Positions 24,734 through 37,404 of a stretch of DNA of 64,000 nucleotides are shown here, piece after piece. The position numbers and the translations under genes are program-made. Numbering within the stretch: the stretch's first letter is position 1; each line of letters begins with the position of its first letter. Under the pieces are notes generated by a model. That model was not told the origin of the DNA, made no database searches, and worked only from the letters and a program-made list of their open reading frames with translations. The stretch comes from Aurifilum marmelostoma (lineage: Eukaryota > Ascomycota > Sordariomycetes > Diaporthales > Cryphonectriaceae), in contig JAMXSV010000028.1 in assembly GCA_027559495.1 (NCBI GenBank), positions 2,108,001-2,172,000 on the forward strand. The letters are read 5' to 3'.

Positions 24734-27700
24734 TATATGGCGACATGATGTACAAGAAAGTCTCACTCGCGACTTTTTTGCAACGTGCTCAGCCACGTGG
24801 ACTCACCGCCATACACTAATCACCTGGGACGTCGCATGTCATGATCCTACCCCGGGTATCTCGAGACGGACAATAGGACGATGAAGCTCCTTTGAAAAAA
24901 GAGGGAAAGAAATATTACAATTACATCAAGACCAGTGATAAATGATACATAGCATACAAGAACATGGACGACAGTCGTACCAAAGAAAGCAGAGAAAACA
25001 CCTCATCATACCGGCCGTGAATACTGAGAAGGTTTGGGCACGCATGCATATTCGCCGGCAAATGGAGAGAGAAATGATCATCACTAAAGACAAGCTGTAC
25101 ATACAGTTCAGACGATAGGCGGGCGGGGATCTACCACTTACTAGAGACGATGACATTAGTGCACACCAAAGCACCATCAATAATCCAGAACCCCTTGCAA
25201 CCCAAGAGCTAGACACGGCCCAAAGTGTTCGCCGCACTTATGCACCAGTGTCAACCCCGCCTAGCATGGATCTTGCTAGCTCACGAACTTTATGGTGAGT
25301 CTCGACGGGCATTTCGGCCTACTGGAGAAAGGAAAATAGCCACTATAGGGACTTTTGACGGGTTAGGACAGACTTCTGTGTACGGAACCAGAACTCTCCG
25401 GCCGTATGAGCGCTGGGAATACAGCCCGCAGGGGGGTGGTCAGGTGGTTGGTCGTTGGCATGTTGACAAATTCATAGGACGGGCCCGCACAAGGTAGCAG
25501 AAAAGAGAGAGGGAGAGAGAGAGAAGTATCACAATCCGTGCGTGTCCTTCATCATGTGGGGTCAAGATACCTGATTATGCACCAGTTACGGACGTATGGT
25601 ATTTCGGTTCGCCTCCTTCCCCTCGCTCGGTCTTGACACTAGAGGGGCCAGCGGCGTCGCAAAAGGAGAAAAGGCTCCAGCGCGGCGTGAGGCTGTCTGT
25701 CTGTCTAGGTGACCGTCCCTCTCTGGTCTCCACACGACTCATGTTGTGACGGAATGGAGGTATGACGGGCGGTGATCATGACAGGATGGTGGTTGGACGA
25801 CACTACGGTCAAGTTAGGCATGGATGGGGCAGTGTCAGATTATCAGTTGGATTCTGATTTGTCAGGGACTGTCCATGACCTGACGCAGGCTCACCGACCC
25901 TTTCTGCCTTGAGAGAAGGGGGGGGGGCGGGGACATGTGTTCATCTCCTGGACGAGACATCCAGACGGTCTGAACAAAGGTACTGCGCTGGTCAAGGCAT
26001 GAAGTGAGAAGGTGGGCGGAAGGGTTGGGGGGGGGGGCGCAGAGAGATGGAGAGAGGGGGCGAGAGCGATGTCCGCCTCGGCCAGGTCCTCCCTGGAGGA
26101 ATTGCTTGTGATAATGATGCTGCCATGCAGATCACATCGTGATGATGATGATACGGCTGGTGTCCCAAGCGTGAGTGGTCAGGTTTACTGTTGAACCCCT
26201 ATGGCTTTCTCAGCTCGTCAACGCGATCACCTTCGTGTTCTGTCATAACACCGGCATAGGCACGGCCATGTATCGCATGTGATGAACTACCAAGTGCGCT
26301 GCTCGTCGTCTATGCGCAATATGACGCGTATCCTGGTCCTCAGCAGACCAATAGCCTCAGGGTCACCCATGTGGAATTGATAATCATGATGATGATGATG
26401 GGCAAATACGATCCAGTCCAGACCACACGAGGTTCAGACCGATCAACGTCTGAATGCTCGCGATTATCGTAGTATCCATCAGGCTTCCAGCCCAACAACC
26501 CCAAGGCGACCTTGCCAGAGGTATTTGTGCCAGAGACCGCTATTCATCGTTGCTGGTCAGACTCTCACCCGTGGGCGTCCCCCCGCCCCCCTGTGTCCCG
26601 ACCACTTTTTCTCTTGATGGTCTGAAACAAGACAGGGCAACAGCAGAGGCAAGGTGGGCTGCCGGTGAACGCCTGGGGGAGAAACAGAAACAAGCAGCAG
26701 CAGAGACAAGACAAGAAACAAGCCGTCCACACGAATGGGAGGCTGATGAGTAGGAAGAGACAGGGGGAAAGGGGTTCAGATAAGCCGCTAGTCTGTTCTG
26801 TTGGTGGCTGTTGTGGGTGAGGTACTTACGGACGGAGACCCATGAGCTTGTACTATGGTAGATAGGTGACAAGGTGTACGCATGTAATTCTGGTCATGTG
26901 CTTGCAGGGCTGTGAGGAGGTTAACCCGCCATCGTAAACTCATCTGTTAGGGAGCTACGGTCGTCGGCGGATACACCGAGTGGGAGGAGGACGGCGGCCA
27001 AGGTGGCCCCTAAAGTGTCCAGAAAATCGATAAGTGACTAAATGTTTTCGAACTTTTTTGATTATGCTCCTCACGGTCCTCGCGCTGAAGCTCGCCCGAT
27101 GCGTCACTTCCTATTCTTTGACGGGGGGGGGGGGCGTTTGTTCCTCTGATTCTTTGAACCCGAAGAGTATACAGCAAGATCAAGGGGGAAAGGAAAGGAA
27201 AGGGCGGAAAAGAAGGCAATGTTAAAGTGGTGATCTTGATTGAATCGCCCAATCGTTTGCAGCACACCAAAGACCAAAGGCTCTTTGAGTCGAGGTGCTG
27301 AAAGCAAAAGATGCAGCTATAAATCCACCCAAGCAAGCCAGAGCCTGCTACCGGTCAGGTCCAAACGTAGAGAGACGTAGCATCACGACCAAGCTCAAGC
27401 AACAGCAGGGAAAGCAGTACTACACACCAACAACGGCACAGGAGATGCACAGGAGATGCACCAGAAGCAAAGCCGAAAAAGAGACACACGGAAATGGGGT
27501 ACCTGCATACCGCCTGCAGGGTCCTGGATCTGTGTGCCAGCCCGCCCGGACCGCAAGAGGCACAGGCTGTGTGGGGCTGATCATCGTCTCAGCAGGTTGC
27601 TTTACCCATCCAGTGAGGTCCTATGCGCGCGCGTTCGGTGTCCTCCAGGGCAAGAATCTCCGTCATCTCTCCGTCCTCCCATCCCTTCGCTTTTGAAGCA

Positions 27701-30159
27701 AAAAAAGACGAAAAAAAGACTCCACTCCCCACTGAGGCGGCCCGCCTCTGCTATGGCAGTGGGTACTAATGCTGCCAGGCTGCCAGTGACTCCTCCGATA
27801 GACAGCCTGCCATATAGCCACTAATGCAGCTACCCGCTAAGTACAGTGTGCAGATCGATCGCCTCAGCCATCATCCTCTAATCCCAGCTTGAGAGGATCG
27901 TTCATGGGCCGGCGAACTAGCCGTACGAACCAACTGTCCAGCTGTCGAGCACCAATCCAGAGCAGACTCAAGTCCCCGCGGACAGCGATAGCCGGCAGCC
28001 GTCGTGCCGTGGCATACCATAGTACCGCGCTGGGCAGGGCGGAATTCGGAATTAAGAGCATAGCATCTCGAGACGGAATCCAAGCCGAATGTCTAGTGAG
28101 AAACTTTGGAGCGCAGAGAACTGGACCATCATCAGCATCTAAGCTTTGACCAGCCCAAGTGTGGCTAGATGGATCTCCTGACGTCAAAGGAATGCGGGAT
28201 GGGATACTTATGCGCGGACCAATAACAGTTGCGTACGTTTGCGGCAAGCCAACCACTCGATAGCCTGTTCTCTCCACCTCTTTTCACTCTGTACCCCGTT
28301 CTCCTCACTCAGCGAAAGTGGATGTCTCAGCTTACGGAACGGCGGCCCAGGTCCGCGGGCTCATCTGTTGGGCACGAGCCGCGAGACATTCTGAGAGCGC
28401 TTGAGGTAATAGGCTTTGGGTCGTTGCACCCGCTGCAACCCACGCATGATCAGTAGGCATTGCCTGGAGTAGTCGAGTCACCACCATCCTCCTTCATCAG
28501 CCATCTCGGCGTGCTCGGGTTCCCATCTGTCTCGATAGCAGTCGGGCCGGTCGAACCAGTTCCAACACCCTTGCCTTTTTGGAGTTTAAGCGGGCTGGTG
28601 CGTGAACAGGTAGGGCATGAGCTTGCTGTCCCGTGCTCAGCAGCTCCTGCGAGCTTGTGTGGCCCGGCATGGATCGCTGACGGCACGAGTGCATGTCCCC
28701 AGTGCAGCTTGGACCAATGAGCGCAGGGTGAGCCTCTCCCTGTGCCTTGCACATGGCGAAGGCGGCGAGACTTTTGATGTTAGGTGTCAGGGATCAGGAT
28801 ACTTTCTGAGGGGCACGATTTCCAAATACTCCGCCATCGTGACATGAACTTTCTGGCGGTAAAGTCCCAGACCAGATCCATCCGGAACGCCAGGACCCCG
28901 CCGGCCACACAAGATACCAGACATCATGCCACGGAGAGTTCCGAGGACTTTTTGATATAGCTTGTGGCCTGGGCAAAACCGTTAGCAGGATGCGTTCGCG
29001 GGCACTGGCCCGACTGAAGGTCTGGCCGAATGCGGTAATCGGCGTGGCCGCATGTAGCACCTTAGCCTCCGCCCACGAGCTTCCCATCTCCCCATACATC
29101 CGCAGTCCTCGCCCAAACTTGGGCTGGATATACAAATACAGGGACCTCAACTAGCCCCAGTTCTTTTGCTCCGTCTTTGACAGAAACATCGCGACAAAGC
29201 CCTGAACAACAAAGGACAGAACCTCAAGGTGACGTTTTGGCCAAGCATACACACACCCCGGGTTTCGTACCCCCCCCCCCCCTCATGGACAGAAGTACGT
29301 ACAGCCGACCGAACAAAGAAACAAAAATAAATCAGCTAGGCTTTGATGAGGACATATGAAAGCAATCTTCCAGGAACGAACCAAAGCGGGTCGATGAAGC
29401 CATCTCAGTGGTCAACACACAAGGCTAAGGCTGCTATTCCCGTACAGCGGTGCCACGCCACCTCCTGGGGCAAGGAACTCTACCCCTGCCACTTGGACCT
29501 CTGCAGCAGGCTCGTGCCAACCATTTGAAGCCGCAGTCCTGCTGCATATCTGGGCCTGCATCTCCTGCTGCTGCTGCCTTCATCCACGACACAGAAGAGA
29601 AAGAGAAAAACCGAGAGACAGACTGCACTCTCAGCTCAGCCCACACATCTCTGAAGCCATAACAAGAGGAGGCCACCACTGGGGATAGCACCAGCAGATA
29701 CCTTGTTGTGCAGCACCTACCACGATACCAGGAATCAGTCTGCTGAGGCAACAGAGAGCTTCCAGAAAACCTGGCATATCGACTGTTCAAGAATCCATCC
29801 CCTGCTCTTCCAAGCCCTGCCCAACAACTGGGGCTCGAGCACCACCCAGAGCACCACCCAGAGCACGGCGAGTTCTGGACAGCTTCCAAACGATTTATCA
29901 ACTTGGTCCACCTCGTATTCCCTCACTTGAACAACTTCCTGGAGAGGGAGAGAGGGCACAGGAGAGCACAAGAGAGCCTGGACGGGCCATCGTTTGCCTC
30001 CATCATCATAGACTGATCTTGGGCCAGTACCCTCATCCTCTCTTCCGGCATCTCGAGGTTTGCAACGCCCGCCAGTTCTGGAGCGACCAACCATTTTTCA
30101 TTTCGAGAAATTGGCCTTGACAAAAGGGAAGAGGAAGAGAAAAGAAAAAACAAAAAACC
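24734..30159. other. 5.4-kb gene-poor region; right end is the likely HMG-gene leader
   Basis: No coding frame with family features was found on either strand. The region has G-runs near 25919-25927, 26027-26037 and 27123-27134, a C-run near 29271-29282, GATGAT repeats near 26143-26154 and 26387-26400, and a GC-rich block at 27890-28150. A TATA-like sequence (GATATACAAATA) at about 29128-29139 lies 1 kb before the HMG-box ATG. The DNA between is A/C-rich and pyrimidine-mixed with several short upstream ATG frames, so a long 5' leader is likely (inference). A tandem duplication of CAGAGCACCAC occurs near 29842-29870. Confidence 0.45.
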
Positions 30160-32014
30160 ATGGCACAGGCCACTCATGTGCTGCCATCTGAGATCTCATA
30201 CGAGAAGATGGACCCTGCCGCCAGCCTGCCTCTATCACCAACAACATCGTCAAATGACGGGCAGCTGCCACGGGGCTTCGACGAACTGGTGTACCACAAC
30301 AACAACGCGACATCCTACCCTCGTGAGCACGCCACAAGCCAGTCAGCCACTGTCTCGAGCACTCCTCAAGCAGAATCGAGAATGCCAACACCTGCACCCC
30401 ATGGTGCCGTGGACTCCCACAACCAGTATGGCCTACCACCACAACAGCAACAAGCATACGGGGGTGAATACACCTACCACCAGAGTCAGCCCATGTATGA
30501 CTCTCATGACGGTGTTTATCCATCACCAGACGAGGTAATTCCTTGATATTTTCCTTCTTCTGCCTCCCCCTTCCCCCCCTCCCAGTGTCAAGCCGGATGA
30601 ATAGCTTTGCTCACAAAATCGCGTGATTCAGCCATCGTACACCACGCCGGCCTCGTCCCCATCCCAACGGTCTGACATCCTAAGCATGCGACACGGTAAC
30701 ATCCAGAGACCAGCGGCCATCACAAGGCCGATCGCAGCGAGGAGTCGTGTACAGAAGCCAAAGAGGAAGAAGGGTCGCGAGAGGTCGGACAAGGACAGGG
30801 TCCATCTCGAGAAGCCCCTGAGCGAGATGGGAGAGGAGTGGAAGCAGTCAATGATGGAGATCGAGGCATACATCAACCGATCAGCCGAGGAGCGGAGACA
30901 GGAGATCGAGACGGACCGCAAACAGCCTGGCAAGGTCAAGCGTCCCATGAACTCCTTTATGCTATACCGAAAGGCGTTCCAGAACCACACCAAGGCGTAT
31001 TGCGAGCATAACAACCACCAAGTTGTGTCCAAGGTGTGCGGTGCCAGCTGGGACCAAGAGCCAGACCACATCAGGAAGCAGTTCGCCGACTGGGCAAAGC
31101 TGGAGCGAGCCAACCATCAGAAAGCCCATCCCGGGTACAAGTTCACACCCGCCAAACCCAAGAACCAGAAGCGGAAGCGTGACTCTGACGATGAGGCGTC
31201 GGACCTCGAGATGTATGACTGGGAGGGTGGTCAGCGCGGGGGCAAGAGGGACCGCTCGGAGACGGGAACGCCCATGCCGGAAAATGAGATGTATGGGCAC
31301 CATCAGGTATACTACCAGCCAGGGTCGCATTATCAGCCACAGCATCAGTCAATGCTGCATTCGCGTGCGATGGTGTCGTCGTATGGCTACAACAACCCAA
31401 ACAAGCAGATACCAGCACCGTATGGCTCAATGGCTCTCGGCCAGCCGGGCCAATACATGTCGTCCAACGCCATGGCGAATCCGCACTATCAACAGCGCGG
31501 ATTTCCAGTGGAGGACGTCTCGTACCACAAGACGCCGTCCCCGGCTAATGCATACCGCCAGCCTCTGCAGCCAGACATGATGGACCCGTACGGTACCTCC
31601 TCGCAGCATCATGGCCTAGAGCACACCGGCCGGCCCATACAATTTATGCAGAACGATCACGTCGATTCGGGGCTGTACAGCTCCGCGGGCGACAACACAT
31701 TCGACCCTAGCAACCCGCTGCACCTCCCTGACCACGCCATCGAGAACACAGGTCTCACCTTCAGTTTCAATGACCCCGGCCTGCAGGGAGCCGGAGGCGA
31801 TGGACTGTCGAACGAGTTTGGCGATGAAACCTTGCTGCAGGACCAGCAAGCACAACAGTTGCTGAGAGGCAACGACGAATGCTGGGACATCCAACCCCTC
31901 GACGATAGTCAGCCCGGTGATCAGTATGATGAGTGGGGTGTGGACCCGTCCCTGTCCCAGCCTTACCCAGTGAATGATCCGTCTCTGTCGGAGACATACA
32001 CTGCACACGACTGA
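30160..32014 (+). CDS. HMG-box transcription factor, MATA_HMG type
   Basis: Sequence-specific DNA-binding protein of the fungal MATA/STE11-like HMG group, nuclear, a class often controlling mating and sexual development. Exons are 30160-30534 and 30632-32014, giving 585 aa. The intron has a GTAATT donor and a TTCAG acceptor. The start lies in a good context (AAACCATGG). The HMG box covers about residues 228-295: KVKRPMNSFMLYRKAF, then NNHQVVSKVCGASW and ending near HPGYKF. A basic Lys/Arg cluster behind it (KNQKRKRD) is a likely nuclear localisation signal. Both flanks are Gln/Pro/Tyr/His-rich and disordered. It is not a MAT idiomorph gene by context: neighbours are EMC5 and MSH5, not APN2/SLA2. 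The box resembles Ste11/FMF-1 proteins, but direct orthology cannot be shown without alignment. Confidence 0.9.
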
Positions 32015-32932
32015 AAAAGGAGACCCTGGATCTTCTTGGCGGTGTTTCCTCTGTGCATCCACTCTTGCCTTCATACACAGAATTACATCACGGAACCTGT
32101 ACGAATACTGTACTGAGATGCACTGAGATGCCCGATATTCTTTTTTCTCTCTTCTCTCTTTGTTTGCGGCGTGGATATTGTGTGACCAGAAAGGCAAGGC
32201 ACATATGTCAAGTTAGATAGTATGGCACTGATTCTAGCGTTAGCAGCGCGATCATTGGTCATGGATATTTCTAAGTAGCCTATGCGTGTATGGATGATGC
32301 CACGGCTGGTCATTAACGGGAAAGGAGTTTGGTGGCTTACATTGTGCGCAGGATAGACTTTCATTTCATTGCACTTCCTACTCAAAGTCCTCTCTGACTG
32401 CATGCAAGACCATAGTCGTGATCCTGGCCATGAATAGACGTTAGGGAAGCATTGGTGTCCTGCGTCGTCAAATATGACTTAAGCAGTGAGCGCAAAAGCG
32501 AGGAGTCGAGACTGAACAATGCCATTGTTGGTGTTTTCAATATATGGTGGTGAGAATGCCGTCTCTGACGAATGCGATGCTCGGAATCAGGCAACGAAAG
32601 AACAAGGGTGCTTGAGAAAGATAAGGATACGTCACGAAATGCATTCAAGCCATCAAGAAGAAGGAGCGTTTTGGATTGAGGTAATTACCGTGTATCACGC
32701 ATATGCAGATGGTGACAAACCCCCCAGAACTAAACCGAGCCAGCCTTGACAAATGGGGTTGGTCACATCCCCGATAATTGCATATTGTCCGGTGTGGGAC
32801 ACGACGGCCCGAGCTGTCCTTCAGCCGTGGCAACATAGCTTCCAGCTGCCATGTAATTAAGACGTACCAAACGCCAACCTTCAAAAAGCATCTTGAACAT
32901 CTGCTCAACTTTGGACGTGCCCGAGGCCAAAA
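32015..32932. other. Intergenic between the HMG-box gene and EMC5
   Basis: The left half is the 3' flank of the HMG-box gene. The right half holds the EMC5 promoter. No supported gene. Confidence 0.5.
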
Positions 32933-33420
32933 ATGACGTGGATATCCAAGACAATAACAACTTTAGGTCTCGTGCTAGTAGCACATGCGTACGTTTCATC
33001 AAAGCTCTGTCCAGGACGCTCTCCCCTATCCACAAGCTAACGAACTTTCGGAACAGCTGCTATTCTGCCCGAGAACACACAGCTCTTCAATCCCTTCGAG
33101 CCACCAGCTCAGGCCTCCACAACACACAGGCATCAACCTCGCTACCCGTCGACATCTCCATAGAGACAGTTGTCGGTCTCTTCATCACAGTGTTGGGGCT
33201 GGTGGTGGGCACGCCCAAACTGCGGCCGGTCCAGTGGCGAGTGTGGGCGGGCAAGGTCGAGCGCGAGGGCGAGCATGGTTTTGTGAAGAGCAATGGCGAG
33301 GTCGAGAAGGACTTCGTTGGCAACCCGTTCCGTGTTCTGGAGACAAGACCTGGCTTTGTGGACATCCGGACCCAGAGAAAGGAGTTTGCTGAGTGGGTGC
33401 GGAGTGGTGGCAAGGCCTAA
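32933..33420 (+). CDS. EMC5: ER membrane protein complex subunit 5
   Basis: Small subunit of the EMC, which inserts transmembrane segments into the ER membrane (MMGT1 in animals). Exons are 32933-32988 and 33057-33420, giving 139 aa. The intron has a GTACGT donor, a CTAAC branch-like site at about 33037 and a CAG acceptor at 33056. The frame upstream of exon 2 is open, but that is intron read-through. Only the spliced start gives the family N-terminus, a hydrophobic helix (LGLVLVAHA) followed by CYSAREHT. The second helix is IETVVGLFITVLGLVVG (about 55-75). The C-terminus shows the family motifs LRPVQWRVWAGKVEREG, NPFRVLETRPGFVDIR and KEFAEWVRSG. It lies 567 bp upstream of MSH5 on the same strand; no functional link is implied. 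Confidence 0.95.
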
Positions 33421-33987
33421 GCCGAGCGCATGGAGGAACCAGCTAGAAAGAGTCGTGCGCGATGGGCATGAATAGCCAGGACACAATCAATCACAAGCCG
33501 GCCGACCTTCGACAAGTCATGTTGGGCCAAAGGCTCGCCTGGACACCCCATGATACTCTCAACGTCCTACGACGACATCGGCCTTGTAGCTCACGCATAT
33601 TCAGACCTACTTGTCCTCAGCAGAAGGTTTCATACATCAGAATACTTTGCGCCTCCACAAGACATGATCTGTGTCAATGTTTACCAAAGGTGCGTCAGTC
33701 GACTAAGTGGTTTTGACTAGTCGCCCGTCAGAGAGAAAGAGAGAGAGAGAGAGAGCAAAGAGCCACGTTCGCACCTGCCCTGCGGCATAAGCTCTTCCAG
33801 CTCCTCCCACTCGGTGCCTACTTCTCATTTTGTTCTCTTGCCCTCCACAAGAGTCTCAATGCAAAGTACATATTCAGCTCCAACGGCAGCCTTGATCTCA
33901 GCTTGGCCATTTGATGGCCTGTATCATCTTACTTCTTTCTGTCGAGATCCTTGATTCCTGGGATTTTCAGATCGAAACCTCCGAATA
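33421..33987. other. Intergenic with a GA microsatellite; MSH5 promoter
   Basis: Short spacer between EMC5 and MSH5. A (GA)n-rich tract lies at 33730-33756. No gene seen. Confidence 0.5.
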
Positions 33988-36900
33988 ATGTCATCCACTG
34001 GAAGAAGCAGACGATCAATGCCAGCCGCGCGGACACCGTCTGTCGTGTCTTCCACGTCGACGTCCTCGGTGGCTCGTATTGATCTGGTACGTGGAAGTAG
34101 CAGGTTGACCAACGTAACACATACTCCTATGCTCCCTTCGCGGTCAGTACATTCCCCTATGACGCCAACACCGCATTCGAGACAAGAACTAGGCAGGCAT
34201 CTTGGGCTGAACCTGGCACGTCCTGCCTCCATCTCCTCGGTGCACTCTACACCGTCATTGCCTGCATTTCCACAGGGCAGGGCAGGGCGGTCTTCAGTCC
34301 TACCGAGATCTTCGGCAACACCGTCAACCCTGAGGGCGAGTTACCATGGACATAGTCGAGCAGGTGTCGCCCCGTGCGACGATCTAGACCAGGGCGAAAT
34401 GGAGGGCCTGGACGAGGTCATCATGGCCATCGACATGAAGGACAGTGGAACCGTGGGGTGCGCTTACTATGTCGCTGCCGACGAGGCGCTGTTCCTGCAG
34501 GAGGATATACCAATGGCTGGTATGGAACTCGTAGAAACCCTTCTGCTGCGTGTGGAGCCAACTACCGTTCTTATTTCTCTCCGCAGCCCCGAAAGATTGG
34601 TTCATTTCCTCGAAGCCGGCTCTCAGCACTGCGAGGGGCATCAAGGCAATTATCACGAAGGTGCTCTGAGGCTCAGCCGTGGTCATGGTTACCAGACATA
34701 GGTTGACTGGCTTTGTAGGGGACTTTCGCGGTGCCTATATACTCCGCATATTAAGCTCTTCCAAGTTCAATTACGAGAGCGCCAAGGCCCACCTCATGAG
34801 TCTCGATGTCGATGCTCTGGGGTCGAGGACCATGCATTTCAACACAGTTACCGAAGAAGAAGCAGACATTGCAGCGGGCGGGCAGTTGGGCAGTCGTGGG
34901 CACGCAAGGCTCCTCCGGCTTTCTACCTTCATCGATCTGGACAGTCGTTTCTCTGTAAGTTTCGGTCATTTTGCGGTCATCATGGTCTCTGACGGTAGCG
35001 ATAGGTGGGATGTGCTGGAGCAGTCCTCAGCGATGTCCAGCGCAGAAGAGCCGCAGAATACCTGCCAAATGACCCAGATGCGGGTCTCGCTTTCCGTGTA
35101 CTGTCGATCGAGATGTTCACACTGGCCAACGCCATGTTTGTCAAGGCGGATGCTTTGGCGTCTCTGCAGATCCTCGGATCCGAGTATCACCCAAACCATA
35201 TCAACCACGGGTCTGCCAAGTCTACTTCAGGGACAAAGGAGGGTCTTTCCTTGTACGGTCTCTTCCACGTCTTGACTCATACTGCGCAAGGCAAGTTGAA
35301 GCTTCGACAGATGTTTTTGCGCCCAAGTACCGACTTGGACTTGATTCATGAGCGGCAACGCACCATCTCCGTCTTTCGACGAGCAGAGAACAATGCTGAC
35401 GTTAGTCACATTTGCAAACTCTTGAGAAGAATTAAAAACATCAAGACATATCTCCTGCAGCTAAGAAAAGGATCCAATTTGGCAGGAGGCCATAGCCCAG
35501 CTGCACGGAGCACCTGGGCAACATTGCAAGCATTTTCGGCTTACGCGATCGAGTTGCGCGAAGCAATCAGCAGACTTCAAGGAGCAGATACCCTTGCCAT
35601 CTGTTCAATGGTAGGCTCGGAAGCGTGTCCTCGCTATGACTCATTGCTGATGTACGGACACAGGTGGCTGATGGCATCTCGTCAAATGAGCTCAGGCAAG
35701 TTGGCGAGCTCATCGCCAGTACCATCGATTTTCCTCAGTCCAAGGAAAGTTGCAGAACTTGCGTGTTGCCCAACATTGACCCGAGGCTCGATCAGTTAAA
35801 GCGCACATACGATGGTCTTGATGACTTACTGAACAAGGTCGCGGTCCGCCTCATCACAGAGATTCCGGAGTGGGGCCGACCTTATGTGAAACAATGCATA
35901 TTTTATCCTCAACTTGGGTTTCTTACTGTTGTCAGTGTGGACGCTCAGACAGGGCGTGGCAAATACGATGGTGAAGGAAATGACGACGATTTCTGGGAAG
36001 CAAAATTTGTGACAGATGGGGACGTCTACTATAAGAACCAGCACATGAGAGCGCTGGACACACAGCTCGGGGATCTATACGGCCTGATCATAGGTGAGTC
36101 TGGCCCCGTCTTACGAATCAAGCCGCCACGACTGAACACGTACCGCAGACAAGGAAATCGAGATTGTCTACGATTTGGGCATCAAAGTTCTTCGTCACGA
36201 GCAAGCTCTACTCACTGCGTCTGATGTCTGCGGCGACCTCGATAGTCTCCTTGCACTTGCTCTCGGGGCAGACAAATACATGTTGACAGCACCACAGATG
36301 ACTACCGCAAATGTCATCCAGATACAAGATGGCCGGCACCCTCTCCAGGAACTTGTCGTACCCTCTTTCATCCCCAACGACACGTTCCTTGTTGGTGGTA
36401 ATGGTGGCAGGGACGAGGACCACAGTGTCGTTGTGGACGACGTGGAAGACCTCCCAAGCGTTATGGTCATGACAGGGCCCAATCATTCGGGCAAGAGTGT
36501 CTATCTGAAGCAAGTCGCAATCATAGTGTTTCTTGCCCATATCGGGAGTTTTGTGCCCGCCGCTCATGCGTGCATTGGGCTGACTGATCGCCTCCTCACT
36601 CGGATTGCTACAAGGGAGAGCGTCTCGCGCAACGAGAGCGCTTTTGCGATTGACCTGAAGCAAGCTGCCTTTTCCATAAACTTTGCCACACGCAGAAGCT
36701 TCATCCTCATCGACGAGTTTGGAAAGGGCACGAATTCTATGGATGGCGCTGGTCTGATAACGGCTCTTCTTGATCATTTCCTTAATCTCGGTGACGAGAC
36801 CCCCAGGGTCTTAGCGGCCACACACTTCCACGAGATCTTCGAGCGCAACTGCCTCGGTCACAGTCCGAGGCTTTCTCTGGCTCACATGGATGTCCGGATT

Positions 36901-37278
36901 GATCTCGAAACCAAAAGCAAAGAAGACCAGGTCACGTACCTCTTTCGTTTGACGCCCGGCCGGTGTGCGTCCAGCTTCGGAAGTCGATGTGCGGCGATGA
37001 ACGGCGTCGATGAGGCCATTGTACAGAGGTCAGATGCAATTGCTCTCCTGCTAGCTCGAGGCGATGATCTACGAGCTGCTTGTGCTCGTTTGTCGGAGCA
37101 GGAGACGGAGAAGCTCGAGGAGGCAGAGCTTGTCGCCCGTGAGTTCCTTGAGATGGACCTTTCAGGTCCGTCTCCGGGACAACAGAAAGGCAAGGCGCGC
37201 GACAACTCGAGATTGATCAAGGCGCAGTTGCGGGAAGTCTTGAACGGTTCAAGCTCCGTGGATGGGTCAGCTTGTTGA
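33988..37278 (+). CDS. MSH5: Meiotic MutS homologue MSH5
   Basis: Partner of MSH4 in the MutS-gamma clamp that stabilises meiotic recombination intermediates and promotes crossovers. It has no mismatch-repair role. Exons are 33988-34660, 34719-34954, 35005-35610, 35664-36093 and 36149-37278, giving 1024 aa. Junction phases agree throughout; SRFS joins VGCAGAV and LII joins DKEIEIVYDLG. The first donor (GTGCTC) is the weakest. The connector and lever region is in exons 2-4. The ATPase domain in exon 5 has Walker A GPNHSGKS (about residue 757), TRESVSRNESAFAIDL, Walker B with the MSH5-specific FILIDEFGKGTNSMDGAG (about 832), and ATHFHEIFE (about 872). The typical mismatch-binding FxE domain is not seen, as expected for MSH5. 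An N-terminal Ser/Pro/Arg-rich extension of about 140 residues precedes the conserved IMAIDMKDSGTVGCAYY. Confidence 0.95.
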
Positions 37279-37404
37279 CGGCACATGCTTCGCTTGATCT
37301 TGTTTAGAATTTGTTGTGAGCCATTCTTATTCCGTGAGGTAGCTATGATACGATCCTACTCAACAATATCAGAATCTCATTTGTCCAAGCTTGAGCCCGC
37401 CACA

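Noticed and set aside
27864..28277. 137-codon minus-strand frame in the gene-poor region
   Set aside because: It begins at GTG, has no ATG near its start, no splice partners and no recognisable motif.
30160..32014. HMG-box gene considered as a mating-type (MAT1-2-1) gene
   Set aside because: Neighbours are EMC5 and MSH5, not the usual APN2 and SLA2 flanks, and the protein is much longer than MAT1-2-1.
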